Shown: positions 8,422 to 17,058 of the stretch, in pieces
Layout of the letters: each line of letters begins with the position of its first letter
Numbering within the stretch: the first letter of the stretch is position 1
DNA from: Rhizobiaceae bacterium
GTDB taxonomy: Bacteria; Pseudomonadota; Alphaproteobacteria; Rhizobiales; Rhizobiaceae
Assembly: GCA_028281105.1 (NCBI GenBank)
Contig: JANQKQ010000056.1
Coordinates: 1 to 63,656, forward strand
Reading direction: 5' to 3'
Length of the DNA: 63,656 nt
Translations under genes and position numbers: made by a program
Notes under the pieces: model-generated
What the model saw: only the letters and a program-made list of their open reading frames with translations
Database searches by the model: none
Told to the model about the DNA's origin: nothing

Positions 8422-8555
8422 TCCCGCTGTGAAGCGCTGATGGACCGATATCGCCAAATTGCCCTCGCGATGCAGCCAGCGCACTCCGGATATCCCGCCA
8501 ACGTTCTGCAAATCTCGGATAGCGCGATTTCTCCACGAAAATAAGCTGCAAATAT

Positions 8556-9764
8556 TCACGAGGAAGAACTACTTCGCCCCTCGCGACGCACATTAATCGC
8601 CGCCGCATCCAGATTGTCCTTCAGATGCACCGCATAATGCTTCTCGATCATCTCGACGCTGGTGCGGCAGTTTTTGGCGATCTGGTAGATGTTGGCGCCC
8701 TCCATCAGGCGAAACGAGATGTAGCTGTGGCGTAGGGAGTAGAGGGTGCGGCGGTTGCCGTCGCGGTCGAGCTTCAGGCCCTGCTCTTCGAGGATGCGGT
8801 TGAACTGCCGCTTGTGATCGACCGGAAAGAGACGGTCCGTCGGCTTCGGGCGATTGCGCTCCACCATTCGCTCAAACGGACGCACGGCACCGGTGGTGCT
8901 CTTGCAGTAGCCTACCCCGCGCTTGCCGCGCACCTCGATTTCGAGGATCGTCTCGCCGGTGGCGTCGTCCTGGACGATCTCGACATCCCGATATTCCAGC
9001 CAATTCGCTTCATCCGGCCGTATGCCGGTGTTGGCCATGAACAGAATCTTGTCGTGCAGCTGCTCGGCAAGCCATACGCGGCGGGACGGGCCGTCCTTGC
9101 CACTTTCCTTTTCGGCCGCGCGTACATCGGCGATGTTCTGGCGCGTGGCCAGGTAGAGCTTTCGATACTCGTCCGGGGTGAACCAGGCGCGGTGAACCAC
9201 CTTGCTCGATTTCTTATACGGCTGCGAAATGTCGGGCACATGGGAGACCCAGCCGTGGCGCACGGCTGTCTTCAGGATTTGGCGCAGCGTCACGGTCTCA
9301 TGATGCAACGTGCTCCGTGAAGGCGGCTTGTGTGGCTTGTCGCCGTCCTGGGCGCCCTCCTTGGGCCTCATCCGCGAAATGCGATACTGCTGCACCATGC
9401 CCGCCGTCACCTGCGACAGCGGCGTGTCGCCGAAGAACGGGATCAGGTACATGCGGGCGCGGCGGAAGTGATCCTTCACCCAGCGCTCATTGCGCTCGCC
9501 CTCGGTGAGCACGGCATATTCCTCGATGAATTTTTCGGCCGCGTCGCGGAAGGAATGCTCGCCCAGCCGCTCGCCGCTTCGCACCTTGGCGACCAGATCG
9601 AAATACCAATCCTCGGCGAATGCCTCGGCGCGTTGCAGCCCTTTCTCGCGGGTGCTGACGCGGTGGTTCTTGCCGTGCAGATAGGCCGAGCACTGCCAGA
9701 TCGCGCTGTTATTGCGCTTGTAGAGATGGACCTTGCCGCCCAGAACCGAGTGTTTGTCTGCCAT
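8556..9764 (-). CDS. int: Tyrosine recombinase / integrase of the tRNA-Trp element
   Basis: The phage-type integrase has about 402 residues. It has an N-terminal arm-binding-like region, a SAM-like core-binding domain (about 70-165) and a catalytic domain with TGIRPDEAN (catalytic Arg, about 249), the second box YSLRHSY (about 342-348) and MIEKHYAVH (nucleophile Tyr, about 377). A Ser run ends the protein. I use ATG 9764 (MADKHS...); ATG 9785 and TTG 9791 are upstream alternatives without a better ribosome-binding site. The gene begins about 110 bases from the 3' end of tRNA-Trp and reads away from it, the usual arrangement for an element integrated in a tRNA 3' end. It should catalyse integration and excision of the element to the left. 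Confidence 0.85.
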   Translation of the reverse strand: MADKHSVLGGKVHLYKRNNSAIWQCSAYLHGKNHRVSTREKGLQRAEAFAEDWYFDLVAKVRSGERLGEHSFRDAAEKFIEEYAVLTEGERNERWVKDHFRRARMYLIPFFGDTPLSQVTAGMVQQYRISRMRPKEGAQDGDKPHKPPSRSTLHHETVTLRQILKTAVRHGWVSHVPDISQPYKKSSKVVHRAWFTPDEYRKLYLATRQNIADVRAAEKESGKDGPSRRVWLAEQLHDKILFMANTGIRPDEANWLEYRDVEIVQDDATGETILEIEVRGKRGVGYCKSTTGAVRPFERMVERNRPKPTDRLFPVDHKRQFNRILEEQGLKLDRDGNRRTLYSLRHSYISFRLMEGANIYQIAKNCRTSVEMIEKHYAVHLKDNLDAAAINVRREGRSSSSS

Positions 9765-9784
9765 GTCCCGAAACGCCCCAACCA

Positions 9785-9812
9785 TGTGCAAGTTTGTGCA
9801 ACAGTTGTGTAA
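9785..9812. repeat. Three phased TGTGCAA-type repeats next to integrase
   Basis: TGTGCAA at 9785-9791, TGTGCAA at 9795-9801 and TGTGTAA at 9806-9812, spaced 10 and 11 bases (one helical turn). They lie between the integrase start and tRNA-Trp. They could be integrase or excisionase sites, or an operator of the integrase gene. Confidence 0.35.
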
Positions 9813-9874
9813 GCGTATTTTGGGCCGTTTTGAAAATCAAACTCAGGGCTAAGATACTGTTTTCTTTAGGCTTT

Positions 9875-9950
<76 letters not shown>

Positions 9951-10206
9951 GTGCGGCCCTGGCCCATGCGGCGCTCGTGTGTCGAACGGCTGATCGTGCC
10001 CGGCCGGCGGTGAGCCGTTCTATCGGAATTTCCGGCCAAGGGGAAGCTGGTTTTGACGCCGCGCGTGCGGCGCGCAAACGCTTCCTTCGCCGGTTTGTGC
10101 ACCGGTGAGCGCCTGCCATACCTCGTCACATGCCCGGCTCTGATAGCATGGCCAAGGCGTCAAGGCGCGGGACAGGCGGGGCTTGCCGGGAGCAAATTGT
10201 CGGCGG

Positions 10207-10247
10207 TTGACATAACCATATTTCTGGTTATATGGTTATGACATAAT
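10207..10247 (+). promoter_or_regulatory. Promoter with palindromic operator for the ArsR-like regulator
   Basis: A perfect 11-base inverted repeat, CATAACCATAT (10211-10221) and ATATGGTTATG (10230-10240) with an 8-base spacer, overlaps a TTGACA -35 box (10207-10212) and the -10 region (TATGGT, 10231-10236). This is the usual layout of autorepressed ArsR-family promoters, where metal or sulfur-species binding releases the repressor. Confidence 0.7.
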
Positions 10248-10272
10248 CGCTTCCGATGCCGTGAGGAAAATC

Positions 10273-10629
10273 ATGCAACTGGAAATCGCCTCCCAGGGTT
10301 TTGCCGCCGTCGGCTCCGAGCCGCGGCTTTCGGTGGTGCTGGCGCTGGTGCGCGCGGGACCGGGCGGGTTGGCGATCGGCGAGATCGGTGCGCGGCTCGG
10401 CCTGCCCGCCTCCACGCTGGCCCACCATCTGCGCTTCCTGACCTCGGCCGGCCTGGTCGTCCAGGAAAAGCGCGGCCGCTGCGTGATCAACCGGGCGAAT
10501 TTCGAGCGGCTGGAGGCGCTGGGGCAGTTTCTTGTGCGCGAATGCTGCGAGGACGCGGCCGATTCCGCTCATCCTCACCACCGCCGCGCCGCGCGCGCGT
10601 CCGCCGGTAAAGAGGAGATCCCGGCATGA
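10273..10629 (+). CDS. ArsR-family winged-helix regulator
   Basis: The 118-residue protein has a complete ArsR-type winged helix: SEPRLSVVLALVRAGPGGLAIGEI, LPASTLAHHLRFLTSAGLV (recognition helix) and a wing at VQEKRGRCVIN. A C-terminal segment contains VRECCEDAAD..HPHH, with adjacent cysteines and histidines that could bind a metal. The classical ELCVCD motif is absent. The start is ATG 10273 after GAGGA. Its stop overlaps the start of the permease gene by four bases (ATGA), so the two form an operon. A perfect inverted repeat covering the promoter suggests autorepression. The likely role is induction of the permease by a metal(loid) or toxic small molecule. Confidence 0.8.
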   Translation: MQLEIASQGFAAVGSEPRLSVVLALVRAGPGGLAIGEIGARLGLPASTLAHHLRFLTSAGLVVQEKRGRCVINRANFERLEALGQFLVRECCEDAADSAHPHHRRAARASAGKEEIPA

Positions 10630-11669
10630 CTGCCCTGGTGTTGTCGACGGCGCGCGCGGGCGTCGCCCGGTTGCTCGGCCTGTTCCCGCCTGCCCGGTCG
10701 GCGTGGTCGGCGATCCTGGCGGTGCTGGCGCTCGTTTCCCTGCTCGACCCCGCCCAACTCGCGCCGACCCTCGGCTTCGCGGCGCGCGCGCTGGCCGGTA
10801 CCGCGCCCTACATCATATTCGCCGTTCTGCTGATCGCTTGGATGAAGGCGGCCGGCGCCGAGCACACGCTCGCCAGGGCGTTCGAGGGCCGCGAGGGTCA
10901 GATGATCGTCATGGCGGCGCTGTTCGGAGGGCTGGCGCCGTTCTGCTCGTGCGAGGTCATTCCCTTCATCGCCGGCCTGCTGGCGGCCGGCGCGCCGTTG
11001 TCGGCGATCATGGCGTTCTGGCTGTCTTCGCCGCTGATCGACCCGCCCACCATGCTGATTACGGTGGCCGCGCTGGGCTGGAACTTCGCGATCGCCAAGG
11101 CCGTCTTCGCGGTGGCCCTGGGGCTCGCCGGCGGAGTTGCGGTGATGGCGATGAGCCGGGCGGGCGCGTTTGCCGCGCCGGCGCGGCCCGGCACGATGGC
11201 CGGCGGCTGCGGGCCGGCGCTGGGCAGCCACAAGCCGGTGTGGCGGTTCTGGCACGAAAGCGAGCGCACGGCCGCCTTTGGCAGGCAGTTGGTCCATAAC
11301 GGCCTGTTCCTGCTCAGATGGCTGTTTCTTGCCTATCTGCTGGAGGCGCTGCTGATCCACTATGTGCCGGCCGAGGCGATCGGCGCGGTGGTGGGCGGCC
11401 AAGGCGTGCTGCCGATCGTCACCAGCGCCGCGGTGGGAATGCCCGCCTATCTCAACTCCTACGTGGCGCCGCCGCTGGTGGCCGGACTGATGGAACAGGG
11501 CATGAGCGCGGGTGGCGCGATGGCGTTCATCATAGCCGGCGCGGTCTCGTCCATCCCGGCGATGGTGGCGGTGTTCTCGCTGGTGCGCGCGCCCGTCTTC
11601 GCCGCCTATGTGGCGCTCGGCTTTGCCGGTGCGGTGGCCGCCGGGATCGCCTATTCGCTCATCGCGTGA
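10626..11669 (+). CDS. Permease of the ArsP/UPF0718 (DUF318) type
   Basis: The 347-residue integral membrane protein has about eight to ten hydrophobic helices. The key motif is FGGLAPFCSCEVIPFIAGLL at about residues 98-117, the CSC-x-x-P signature of this permease family, followed by GAPLSAIMAFWLSSPLIDPPT. A matching second half carries GVLPIVTSAAVGMPAYLNSYVAPPL. Relatives export organoarsenicals or are linked to Cu/Zn tolerance; the substrate here cannot be read from sequence. It is translationally coupled to the ArsR-like gene (4-base overlap), pointing to inducible efflux. No other metal gene is adjacent. Confidence 0.8.
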   Translation: MTALVLSTARAGVARLLGLFPPARSAWSAILAVLALVSLLDPAQLAPTLGFAARALAGTAPYIIFAVLLIAWMKAAGAEHTLARAFEGREGQMIVMAALFGGLAPFCSCEVIPFIAGLLAAGAPLSAIMAFWLSSPLIDPPTMLITVAALGWNFAIAKAVFAVALGLAGGVAVMAMSRAGAFAAPARPGTMAGGCGPALGSHKPVWRFWHESERTAAFGRQLVHNGLFLLRWLFLAYLLEALLIHYVPAEAIGAVVGGQGVLPIVTSAAVGMPAYLNSYVAPPLVAGLMEQGMSAGGAMAFIIAGAVSSIPAMVAVFSLVRAPVFAAYVALGFAGAVAAGIAYSLIA

Positions 11670-11948
11670 GCGCGGAGCGGGCCAAAGCGCCCGCCGAGCG
11701 CGCGTTGTGCGCATATCAGCAATGCGAAAAGTGCATTGCACGGAACGAATCCGTCTAATCATTTGTTTATAAAGAGTTTTTCGAATCGACACGGAGAGCG
11801 ATGCGGCCGCTCTCACGCGCCCATGTCGGTCGATTTCATCTTTTCTTCAGCGGATTAAATGACTAAATGGCCGATTACAGAAGCCGTTCGAAACCGGGCG
11901 GCACGGCTGTGATCCGTGTAACCGACCAACCGCATGGAGACCAATGCC

Positions 11949-12089
11949 ATGAACGTTTTTGCCAAGCTCTTCCGCGTCCATCGCGAACCCAACCTCGTTA
12001 CCGCTTTTGCCCGCGGCCGCATGGAAAAAGCCATGCCCGGGGAAGCCGCCGCACTGGCTTCGGTCCGTCTGGGCTGCATGTCCCTGTAG
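11949..12089 (+). CDS. 46-residue small protein (hypothetical)
   Basis: ATG 11949 is preceded by GGAGA with an 8-base spacing, and the frame runs 46 codons to TAG. A strong rho-independent terminator follows 33 bases later. The product begins MNVFAKLFRVHREPNLVTAF and is basic and amphipathic (several Arg/Lys), with one cysteine near the C-terminus and no membrane segment. I do not recognise it. The ribosome-binding site and private terminator make it a credible short gene; the transcript could also act as a small RNA. Confidence 0.5.
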   Translation: MNVFAKLFRVHREPNLVTAFARGRMEKAMPGEAAALASVRLGCMSL

Positions 12090-12122
12090 ACCACACCGCG
12101 TCTACCCCTCCTAGATTTGCTT

Positions 12123-12148
12123 GGCCCGCCGCGAGGCGGGCCTTTTTT
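12123..12148 (+). terminator. Strong rho-independent terminator
   Basis: GGCCCGCC (12123-12130), loop GCGA, GGCGGGCC (12135-12142), then six T. It terminates the 46-codon small gene. Confidence 0.9.
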
Positions 12149-12200
12149 GTGCGCTACCGCCTATCGGCTAGATGAGCGCAGTTCGCAGGCGCAGCTACGA

Positions 12201-12791
12201 TCAGTCGTTGTCGAAGATCGCGTCGAAGGTTTCGGGCCGGGCGAGGTTTGCGAAATACCAGTCCTCGGCGCGATGCCACTGGCGCTCCCACTCGCTCAGT
12301 TGCCCTTCCCGCTCCCGCAGCCGCCGTTCACGCTGCGCTCGGCCAACGCGCATCAGCACCGAATAATCGACCAGGTCCGCTAGGTCGGGATGGCGGGCAT
12401 AGACGCCTTCGACGATCACGATCGCGCGGGCATCGACGACCACTTCCTCGGTGGCGAGACTGCCGTCGAACGCCTCCCAATCGAAGGGCGCATAACGGGC
12501 CGGTCGACTGGCCTTCAATTTGTGCAGCGCCGACCGCAGCCTGGCGCGGTCAATGCACAGGTCCGCCAGCGCCTGCGGGCCCAGGTCGTGGATCGCGGTC
12601 CCGCCCGCGTAGAAATCATCACCGCTGACCAGCGCCGCGCCAAGCCGTTCGCCCAGCGCCTGCGCGAAGGTCGACTTGCCCGTGCCGCTCCGGCCGTCGA
12701 TCGCTACCAGCAGCGGCCCACCGGCGTGCGCCTGGCGGGCGGTCAGGCCGTCGACCAGCGACGCGACGAGGTTTGCGAACTTCCGGTTCAT
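12201..12791 (-). CDS. Uridine-kinase-like P-loop kinase
   Basis: The 196-residue protein has Walker A GRSGTGKST at about residues 32-40, then SGDDFYAGG (the lid/substrate segment typical of uridine kinases), YAPFDWEAFDG and VIVEGVYARHPDLADLVD, and an Arg-rich lid (RAQRERRLREREG). The family phosphorylates nucleosides or related small alcohols using ATP; the real substrate is unknown. The start is ATG 12791. It stands alone, convergent with the small gene on its left and divergent from the cyclase on its right. Confidence 0.75.
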   Translation of the reverse strand: MNRKFANLVASLVDGLTARQAHAGGPLLVAIDGRSGTGKSTFAQALGERLGAALVSGDDFYAGGTAIHDLGPQALADLCIDRARLRSALHKLKASRPARYAPFDWEAFDGSLATEEVVVDARAIVIVEGVYARHPDLADLVDYSVLMRVGRAQRERRLREREGQLSEWERQWHRAEDWYFANLARPETFDAIFDND

Positions 12792-12939
12792 CTGCGATCA
12801 TCTCGTATGCGGGCGCCAGGCACCGATCCAGGCGGTGGCGGGCCCGACTGCATGGTGGTGGTACTTAATTGACCCGACGGCGTCACCAGGCGACCGGGAC
12901 GTAGTCCGCGAGGCGGGCGAGGAACGGGGTGGAGGAAAT

Positions 12940-13902
12940 TTGATCAAGGCATCGCCGGAATTGGTCGCGGTTGTTTCTCGTTGGATGGGCGCATTGCAGT
13001 CCAGGGATACAAACGCCCTTACGAACATTTTTTCGTCTTCCGAGCACCTTCGGTATATCGGCTCGGATGTCGATGAAGTATGGGCCGGTGACCTTTTTCG
13101 CGCCGGCTATGGCGATCATGTCGGCGAAATCCCGCCGTTCACACTCAACCAAACCCACATAGAGGCGCATGAATGCGGCCCGGCCGGATGGGTAACCTGG
13201 CTCGGCGAGATAAATTTCGACGGAATGCCGGCCGGCGCTCCCTATCGATTTTCGTGGGTCCTGGTTTTGGAGGACGGCGCCTGGAAGGTCACCCATATGC
13301 ACGTGTCGTGTCCGAAATCGAATGTAGAGGTGATGGGTGTCGAGCATACCGCGTTCGATCGGCTGATCGAGGCGGCCAAGGACGGCTATGATCGCATCGA
13401 CGATGAGGGAACCGCGACGGTCATGTTCACCGATATCGTGAACTCCACCTCGATTGCGGGCACGGTCGGCGATCGGGCTTGGGCTTCTATCATCAGGGAT
13501 CATCTGGAGACATCGTCCAAGGTCATCACCGACAATGGAGGCCGTGTCGTCAAAACCCTCGGCGACGGCACCATGTCCACCTTCGCGTCGGCTCGCGGCG
13601 CAATGTCGGCGGCCAAAACGCTACAGACCCGGGTGGGTGCCACCGATGGCGAGCCGAAACTCCAGCTGCGCGTAGGAATCCATACCGGCGATGTGGTCAG
13701 TTCCGACGGCGACTTTTTCGGTACCGTGGTCAACAAGGCGGCCCGCATCGCTTCGTCCGCGAACCCCGGCCAGATCCTGGTGTCGGATGCGACCCGCGCG
13801 ATGGTCGGGGACAATGGCGAGTTCGAACTCGAAAGCCCGATCTCCGTGGCGCTTCGAGGCATCGAAGGCAACCATTCGATTTCCACCCTCAAATGGGCCT
13901 AG
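12940..13902 (+). CDS. Class III adenylate/guanylate cyclase with N-terminal NTF2/SnoaL-like domain
   Basis: The 320-residue protein has an N-terminal NTF2/SnoaL-like ketosteroid-isomerase fold (about 1-130: GALQSRDTNALTNIFS, LRYIGSDVDEVWAG, YRFSWVLVLEDGAWKVTHMHVS), a ligand-sensing or dimerising module. A class III cyclase domain follows (about 160-315) with VMFTDIVNST (first metal Asp), GGRVVKTLGDGTMSTF (substrate Lys, second metal Asp), LRVGIHTGDVV and FGTVVNKAARI. The catalytic residues look complete. It starts at TTG 12940 directly after GGAGG; upstream codons in the same frame are not supported. A second TTG-start cyclase gene follows 134 bases later. It likely makes cAMP in response to a small ligand. 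Confidence 0.85.
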   Translation: MIKASPELVAVVSRWMGALQSRDTNALTNIFSSSEHLRYIGSDVDEVWAGDLFRAGYGDHVGEIPPFTLNQTHIEAHECGPAGWVTWLGEINFDGMPAGAPYRFSWVLVLEDGAWKVTHMHVSCPKSNVEVMGVEHTAFDRLIEAAKDGYDRIDDEGTATVMFTDIVNSTSIAGTVGDRAWASIIRDHLETSSKVITDNGGRVVKTLGDGTMSTFASARGAMSAAKTLQTRVGATDGEPKLQLRVGIHTGDVVSSDGDFFGTVVNKAARIASSANPGQILVSDATRAMVGDNGEFELESPISVALRGIEGNHSISTLKWA

Positions 13903-14036
13903 CGCCGCCCGTCGGCGTTTCGGCCCGGCCGTCGGGCCAGCGCTCGATGAACCCAAACGTGCCGCGAGCCCCGCAAGCGCGCTAGAAGTTCCCCGTCGAT
14001 CGGATAATAGTACGCTCCACACAGGGAGGAATCGAA

Positions 14037-15755
14037 TTGGAACGGCGCCTCGCGGCAATTCTGGCTGCCGACATCGTCGGCTATTCCCGCCTGATGGGCG
14101 AGGATGAAGGGCGCACCCTGTCGGCACTTCGCGGCTTTCGCGACGACCTGTTCGTTCCGACCGTCACCGGCCACCGTGGCGTTGTGATCAAGTCGATGGG
14201 GGATGGCTGGCTGGTGGAGTTCGCCAGCGTGGTCGATGCGATCAACTGCGCGGTCATCATCCAGAACGAGCTCAAGAGCCAGGAACTCCTCAAGCTGCGC
14301 ATCGGCATCAATGTGGGCGACATCGTCCGCGATGGCGACGACGTGTTCGGCGACGGCGTCAATGTCTGCGCGCGCCTGCAGGAGATCGCGGCGCCGGGAG
14401 GCATCGCCGTTTCCGAATTCGCCCACGACAGCGCCAAGGGCATCATCGATCACGAGTTCGCCGACGGCGGGTCGAAGAGCCTGAAGAATATTGCGAAGCC
14501 GGTTCGGGTCTTCACCTGGGCTGAAGGCGTCTCGACGGATGCGCAAACCGCCGCTTCGTCGAAGGACCGTCCGAACATCATCGTGTTGCCGTTCACTCTG
14601 TCCGGAAACGCGGACGAGAACGCCTGGCTCGCCGACGGCCTGACAGACGCGCTGATCACGGCGCTGTCCCGGTTCTCGTGGTTTCTGACCCTCGCCCGCA
14701 ACATCAGCCTGGCCTGTCGCGGCCAGGCGGTGGACATCGAAGCCCTGCGCCGCAAATGGAACGTCAGCTATGCCCTGGAGGGGAGCCTGAGGGTTTCCGG
14801 CCCGCGCGTGCGGGTCAACGCCCAACTGCTGGACGCGGGCACCGGTCATCCGATCTGGACCGGGCAGCTTGACGGCACCAACGACGATCCGTTCGAGCTG
14901 GAAGACAAGATATCCAGATCGATATTGGCGGAACTGACCACCAGGCTGCTTGATCGCGAACAGCGCAAAGCCCGGTTCGGCGGAGATGGCAGCGCGTGGG
15001 ATCTGGTCATGCAGGGGCGCCGGCTGCTGTGGCACGTCAACCAGTCCGACGTCGCCAGGGCGCGCGATCTGTTCCTGAAGGCAATCGAGATGGAACCCGA
15101 TCGCGGGCTAGGGCAAAGCGATCTGGCGTGGTGCTACATCTATCAACGCCTGTTCAGCTGGGCGGACGATATCGACCATGTCACCAGCCAGGCGATCGAG
15201 GCGGCCGACAAGGCCGTCGCAGCCGACGAATACGACGCTTACGCGCTGGCGACGGCCAGCCAAACCCGCATCTCGGCCGGCAGGACGGACGATGCCATAG
15301 CGCTCGCCCGCCGCGCCATCGCCATCAATCCCCACCAGGCGATCGCCTATGCGCCGCTGGCGCTGGGGCTGTGCCAGCAAGGTCGCTACGAAGAAGCCAT
15401 AGAGCCGGGAGACATGGCCCTCAACATCACTCCGAACGACCCGGTGCGCTCGATCGCCCGCGCGGTTCGCGGCATCTATATGCTCATGCTGGACAGGCAT
15501 GATGACATGGTGGAAAACGCCAGGGAGTTGATACGCGAATTTCCCGGCATGCCCACCGGCCATCGTCAGCTCGCGGTTGCCTATGCCCTGTCCGATCGCG
15601 TCGACGAAGCCAGGCAGGTCGTTGACGAGCACATTCTGCGCCTGCTGCCGGGCCATACCGCCACCGAGTCCGGGCGGGCGCTTCCATTTGGACGAAACGA
15701 AGACATCAGGGCCCGCTGGGTGGGTGCGCTCGTCAAGGCCGGCCTGCCGGAATGA
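14037..15755 (+). CDS. Class III adenylate cyclase with TolB-like and TPR domains
   Basis: The 572-residue protein starts at TTG 14037 after AGGGAGGA. The cyclase domain comes first (about 1-165): LAADIVGYSRLMG (metal Asp), GVVIKSMGDGWLVEF (Lys and second Asp), LRIGINVGDIV, FGDGVNVCARLQ. A TolB-N-like domain follows (about 180-310: IIVLPFTLSG, WLADGLTDALITALSRF, YALEGSLRVSGPRVRVNAQL). The C-terminal half is a TPR array (about 330-545). The architecture is common in rhizobia, which carry many such cyclases. It is probably cytoplasmic, with the TPR part taking regulatory partners. Both cyclases here start with TTG behind a strong ribosome-binding site. Confidence 0.88.
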   Translation: MERRLAAILAADIVGYSRLMGEDEGRTLSALRGFRDDLFVPTVTGHRGVVIKSMGDGWLVEFASVVDAINCAVIIQNELKSQELLKLRIGINVGDIVRDGDDVFGDGVNVCARLQEIAAPGGIAVSEFAHDSAKGIIDHEFADGGSKSLKNIAKPVRVFTWAEGVSTDAQTAASSKDRPNIIVLPFTLSGNADENAWLADGLTDALITALSRFSWFLTLARNISLACRGQAVDIEALRRKWNVSYALEGSLRVSGPRVRVNAQLLDAGTGHPIWTGQLDGTNDDPFELEDKISRSILAELTTRLLDREQRKARFGGDGSAWDLVMQGRRLLWHVNQSDVARARDLFLKAIEMEPDRGLGQSDLAWCYIYQRLFSWADDIDHVTSQAIEAADKAVAADEYDAYALATASQTRISAGRTDDAIALARRAIAINPHQAIAYAPLALGLCQQGRYEEAIEPGDMALNITPNDPVRSIARAVRGIYMLMLDRHDDMVENARELIREFPGMPTGHRQLAVAYALSDRVDEARQVVDEHILRLLPGHTATESGRALPFGRNEDIRARWVGALVKAGLPE

Positions 15756-15901
15756 TCATCGGAGGCCGGTGAAATTTCGCTTGCAGTTTGCGGCGATTGT
15801 GACAGTGTCGCAATCAGGACAGAATAGGTGACGCCAGCGACCCCGGCCGGCTTTTGCTTCGAGACGGTTCCGCTAGCGAAATTGCGCCGCAGTTCCGGTC
15901 G

Positions 15902-16885
15902 ATGGAGGGCATGCAAGTGGACGGCGAGATCAAGCGTTCGATCGTCTTCTTCCTCATCCCCAATTTCTCGATGATCGCGTTTTCCACCGCGGTCGAGCCG
16001 CTCCGGCTCGCCAATCGGATGCTGGGCACCACGTCGTATACCTGGCGGCTGGCCTCGGTCGACGGCGGGCCGGTGACCGGATCGAACGGGGTGACCGTGT
16101 CGGTGGATTCCTCGCTGGAAAAAGAGCGCGCGGCGCTTTCCGGCTCCCAGCGCCCGTCGATGCTGTTCGTGTGTTCGGGCGTCAATGTCCAGGCCCATGA
16201 GAACAAGTCGCTGTTCGCCTATCTGCGCGAGAACCGCAACCGCGGCATCATGGTCGGCGGGCTGTGCACCGGCGCGCACCTGCTGGCGGCCGCCAACCTG
16301 CTCAACGGCAAGCGCTGCGCCATCCACTGGGAGAACCTGCCCGGCTTTTCAGAGCGCTTCCCGTCCGTGGACGTCTATGCCGATCTCTACGAGATGGAGG
16401 ACGGGGTGTGCACGTGTGCGGGCGGCACCGCCGCCCTCGACATGATGCTGTATCTGATCGGCCAGGACCACGGCGAGGAACTGGTCAACCGGGTGTGCGA
16501 ACAGGCGCTCACCGACCGGGTGCGCAACCCGCAGGACCGCCAGCGCCTGCCGCTGCGCGCGCGGCTGGGGGTGCAGAATTCCAAGGTATTGTCGATCATC
16601 GAATATATGGAGGCCAACATCGCCGAGCCCCTGCCGCTGGTCGATATCGCCGGCTATGTGGGCCTGTCGCGCCGCCAGATCGAACGACTGTTCCAGCAGC
16701 ATATGGGTCGCTCGCCGGCGCGCTACTATCTCGAAGTCCGCCTCGACCGGGCGCGTCATCTGCTGGTTCAATCCTCGCTGCCGGTGGTCGACGTGGCCAT
16801 CGCCTGCGGCTTCGTCTCCGCCTCGCACTTCTCCAAATGCTACCGCGAAATGTACGGCAAATCCCCGCTTCAGGAGCGGTGTTAG
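15902..16885 (+). CDS. GlxA-family transcriptional regulator (DJ-1/PfpI domain plus AraC HTH), GbdR-like
   Basis: The protein has about 327 residues. The N-terminal DJ-1/PfpI-like domain (about 8-190) has FFLIPNFSMIAFSTAVEPLR and GGLCTGAHLLAAANLL (cysteine at the usual nucleophile-elbow position). The C-terminal AraC-type double HTH (about 220-320) has PLPLVDIAGYVGLSRRQIER and VVDVAIACGFVSASHFSKCYR. The layout matches GbdR/CdhR-type regulators of choline, glycine betaine, dimethylglycine or carnitine catabolism. A dimethylglycine/sarcosine dehydrogenase-like gene lies 2.1 kb away, which fits that role. The longest frame starts at TTG 15854; ATG 15902 is preferred, ATG 15911 possible. Confidence 0.8.
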   Translation: MEGMQVDGEIKRSIVFFLIPNFSMIAFSTAVEPLRLANRMLGTTSYTWRLASVDGGPVTGSNGVTVSVDSSLEKERAALSGSQRPSMLFVCSGVNVQAHENKSLFAYLRENRNRGIMVGGLCTGAHLLAAANLLNGKRCAIHWENLPGFSERFPSVDVYADLYEMEDGVCTCAGGTAALDMMLYLIGQDHGEELVNRVCEQALTDRVRNPQDRQRLPLRARLGVQNSKVLSIIEYMEANIAEPLPLVDIAGYVGLSRRQIERLFQQHMGRSPARYYLEVRLDRARHLLVQSSLPVVDVAIACGFVSASHFSKCYREMYGKSPLQERC

Positions 16886-16944
16886 CGGACAAACGTGTCG
16901 CGCTCATGATGTCTCACGTCCAGGCGGTATCAGCCTTTAACACC

Positions 16945-17040
16945 GTCATCCTCGCCCTTGTGGCGAGGATCTAATCCCGGTGCCGATGGGTTGCGGAATC
17001 CGATGGGTGATTAGATCCTCGGGACGAGCCCGAGGATGAC
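16945..17040. repeat. Inverted intergenic repeat (GTCATCCTCG family)
   Basis: The arms GTCATCCTCG...CGAGGATCTAATC (16945-16976) and GATTAGATCCTCGGG...CCGAGGATGAC (17009-17040) face each other. Each arm is itself palindromic (CCTCG...CGAGG). The same unit recurs at 33540-33624. This is a dispersed palindromic repeat typical of alphaproteobacterial intergenic DNA; it lies between two convergent genes and may aid termination. Confidence 0.8.
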
Positions 17041-17058
17041 GAGGGGCGGCAAGCACCT

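Noticed and set aside
11730-11760. GTGCATTGCAC palindrome as operator
   Set aside because: Single occurrence, with no clear promoter or target gene next to it; could be chance.
16945-17040. Ordinary terminator between convergent genes
   Set aside because: The arms are long and carry no T-run, and the unit recurs elsewhere, so a dispersed repeat is the better description.
17000-17050. Small RNA gene
   Set aside because: Structure is explained by the dispersed repeat; no promoter is visible.
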